A stretch of 14,850 bases of DNA. Source: Bacillota bacterium. Lineage in GTDB: Bacteria; Bacillota; Clostridia; Christensenellales; Pumilibacteraceae. Positions within the stretch are counted from its first letter, which is position 1. Each line of letters starts with the position of its first letter. The stretch covers positions 1-14,850 of the forward strand of contig WQZE01000011.1 of assembly GCA_009780875.1 (NCBI GenBank), in the 5' to 3' direction. Under the pieces are notes generated by a model, which saw only the letters and a program-made list of their open reading frames with translations, did no database searches and was not told the DNA's origin. The translations under genes and the position numbers were made by a program. Of the stretch, positions 14,828-14,850 are shown one piece after another.

Positions 14828-14850
14828 AAAGGAATGAAACACGCTTTGCA

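Noticed and set aside
1..14850. Prophage, integrase, transposase or tRNA genes
   Set aside because: No motif of these kinds was seen on either strand, and the genes present are metabolic, surface or translation genes.

Overview
The window reads as chromosomal DNA of a Bacillota-like (Firmicutes) bacterium. The clues are strong Shine-Dalgarno sites, promoters of the form TTGACA-17-TGnTATAAT, a PTS trehalose system, a bacterial EF-Tu, and a surface protein with InlB-type (Listeria-Bacteroides) repeats. A host-associated or gut lineage is my inference. I cannot name a genus. Every gene I accept lies on the + strand. That strand is markedly rich in G and poor in C, which suggests a leading strand, and it leaves many long but meaningless open frames on the minus strand.

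Left region (1-4869). The end of an upstream gene (1-27) is followed by a small hypothetical gene (62-520) with an internal duplication and its own terminator. Next come a G-rich non-coding stretch, a four-tract G-quadruplex motif (831-853), a consensus promoter (893-921), and six perfect tandem copies of a 7-bp unit placed at the expected transcription start (925-966). This control region leads into a 1246-codon gene (983-4723). Its product is a predicted N-terminally anchored surface protein with a fibronectin-like segment, a MACPF/perforin domain carrying the family signature, an Ig-like segment, five InlB B-repeats and an unknown C-terminal domain. Just after its stop is a short decayed copy of its own C-terminus (4731-4805), then a terminator. 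The heptamer array and the C-terminal remnant together suggest a surface pore-former or adhesin whose expression or tip may vary. This is the most interesting part of the window.

Middle region (4870-13056). pyk (pyruvate kinase) has its own promoter and is followed by a small two-helix membrane protein resembling DUF898/YjgN. Then comes a trehalose gene cluster: treC (trehalose-6-phosphate hydrolase), treB (trehalose PTS permease with B, C and A domains) and a GH63/GH37-like (alpha/alpha)6 glycosidase. TreB would import and phosphorylate trehalose using PEP. TreC would split trehalose-6-phosphate into glucose and glucose-6-phosphate. Pyruvate kinase closes glycolysis and draws on the same PEP pool. 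No treR regulator is present in the window. TreB has an unusual acidic, then histone-H1-like, C-terminal tail.

Right region (13057-14850). tuf (EF-Tu) is a free-standing gene with a consensus promoter, a 5'-UTR hairpin, a strong Shine-Dalgarno site and an 18-bp-stem terminator. Its codon choice differs from its neighbours, as expected for very high expression. The last 360 bases hold no clear gene. They do contain another consensus promoter with an AT-rich upstream element and a structured leader that runs off the window edge.
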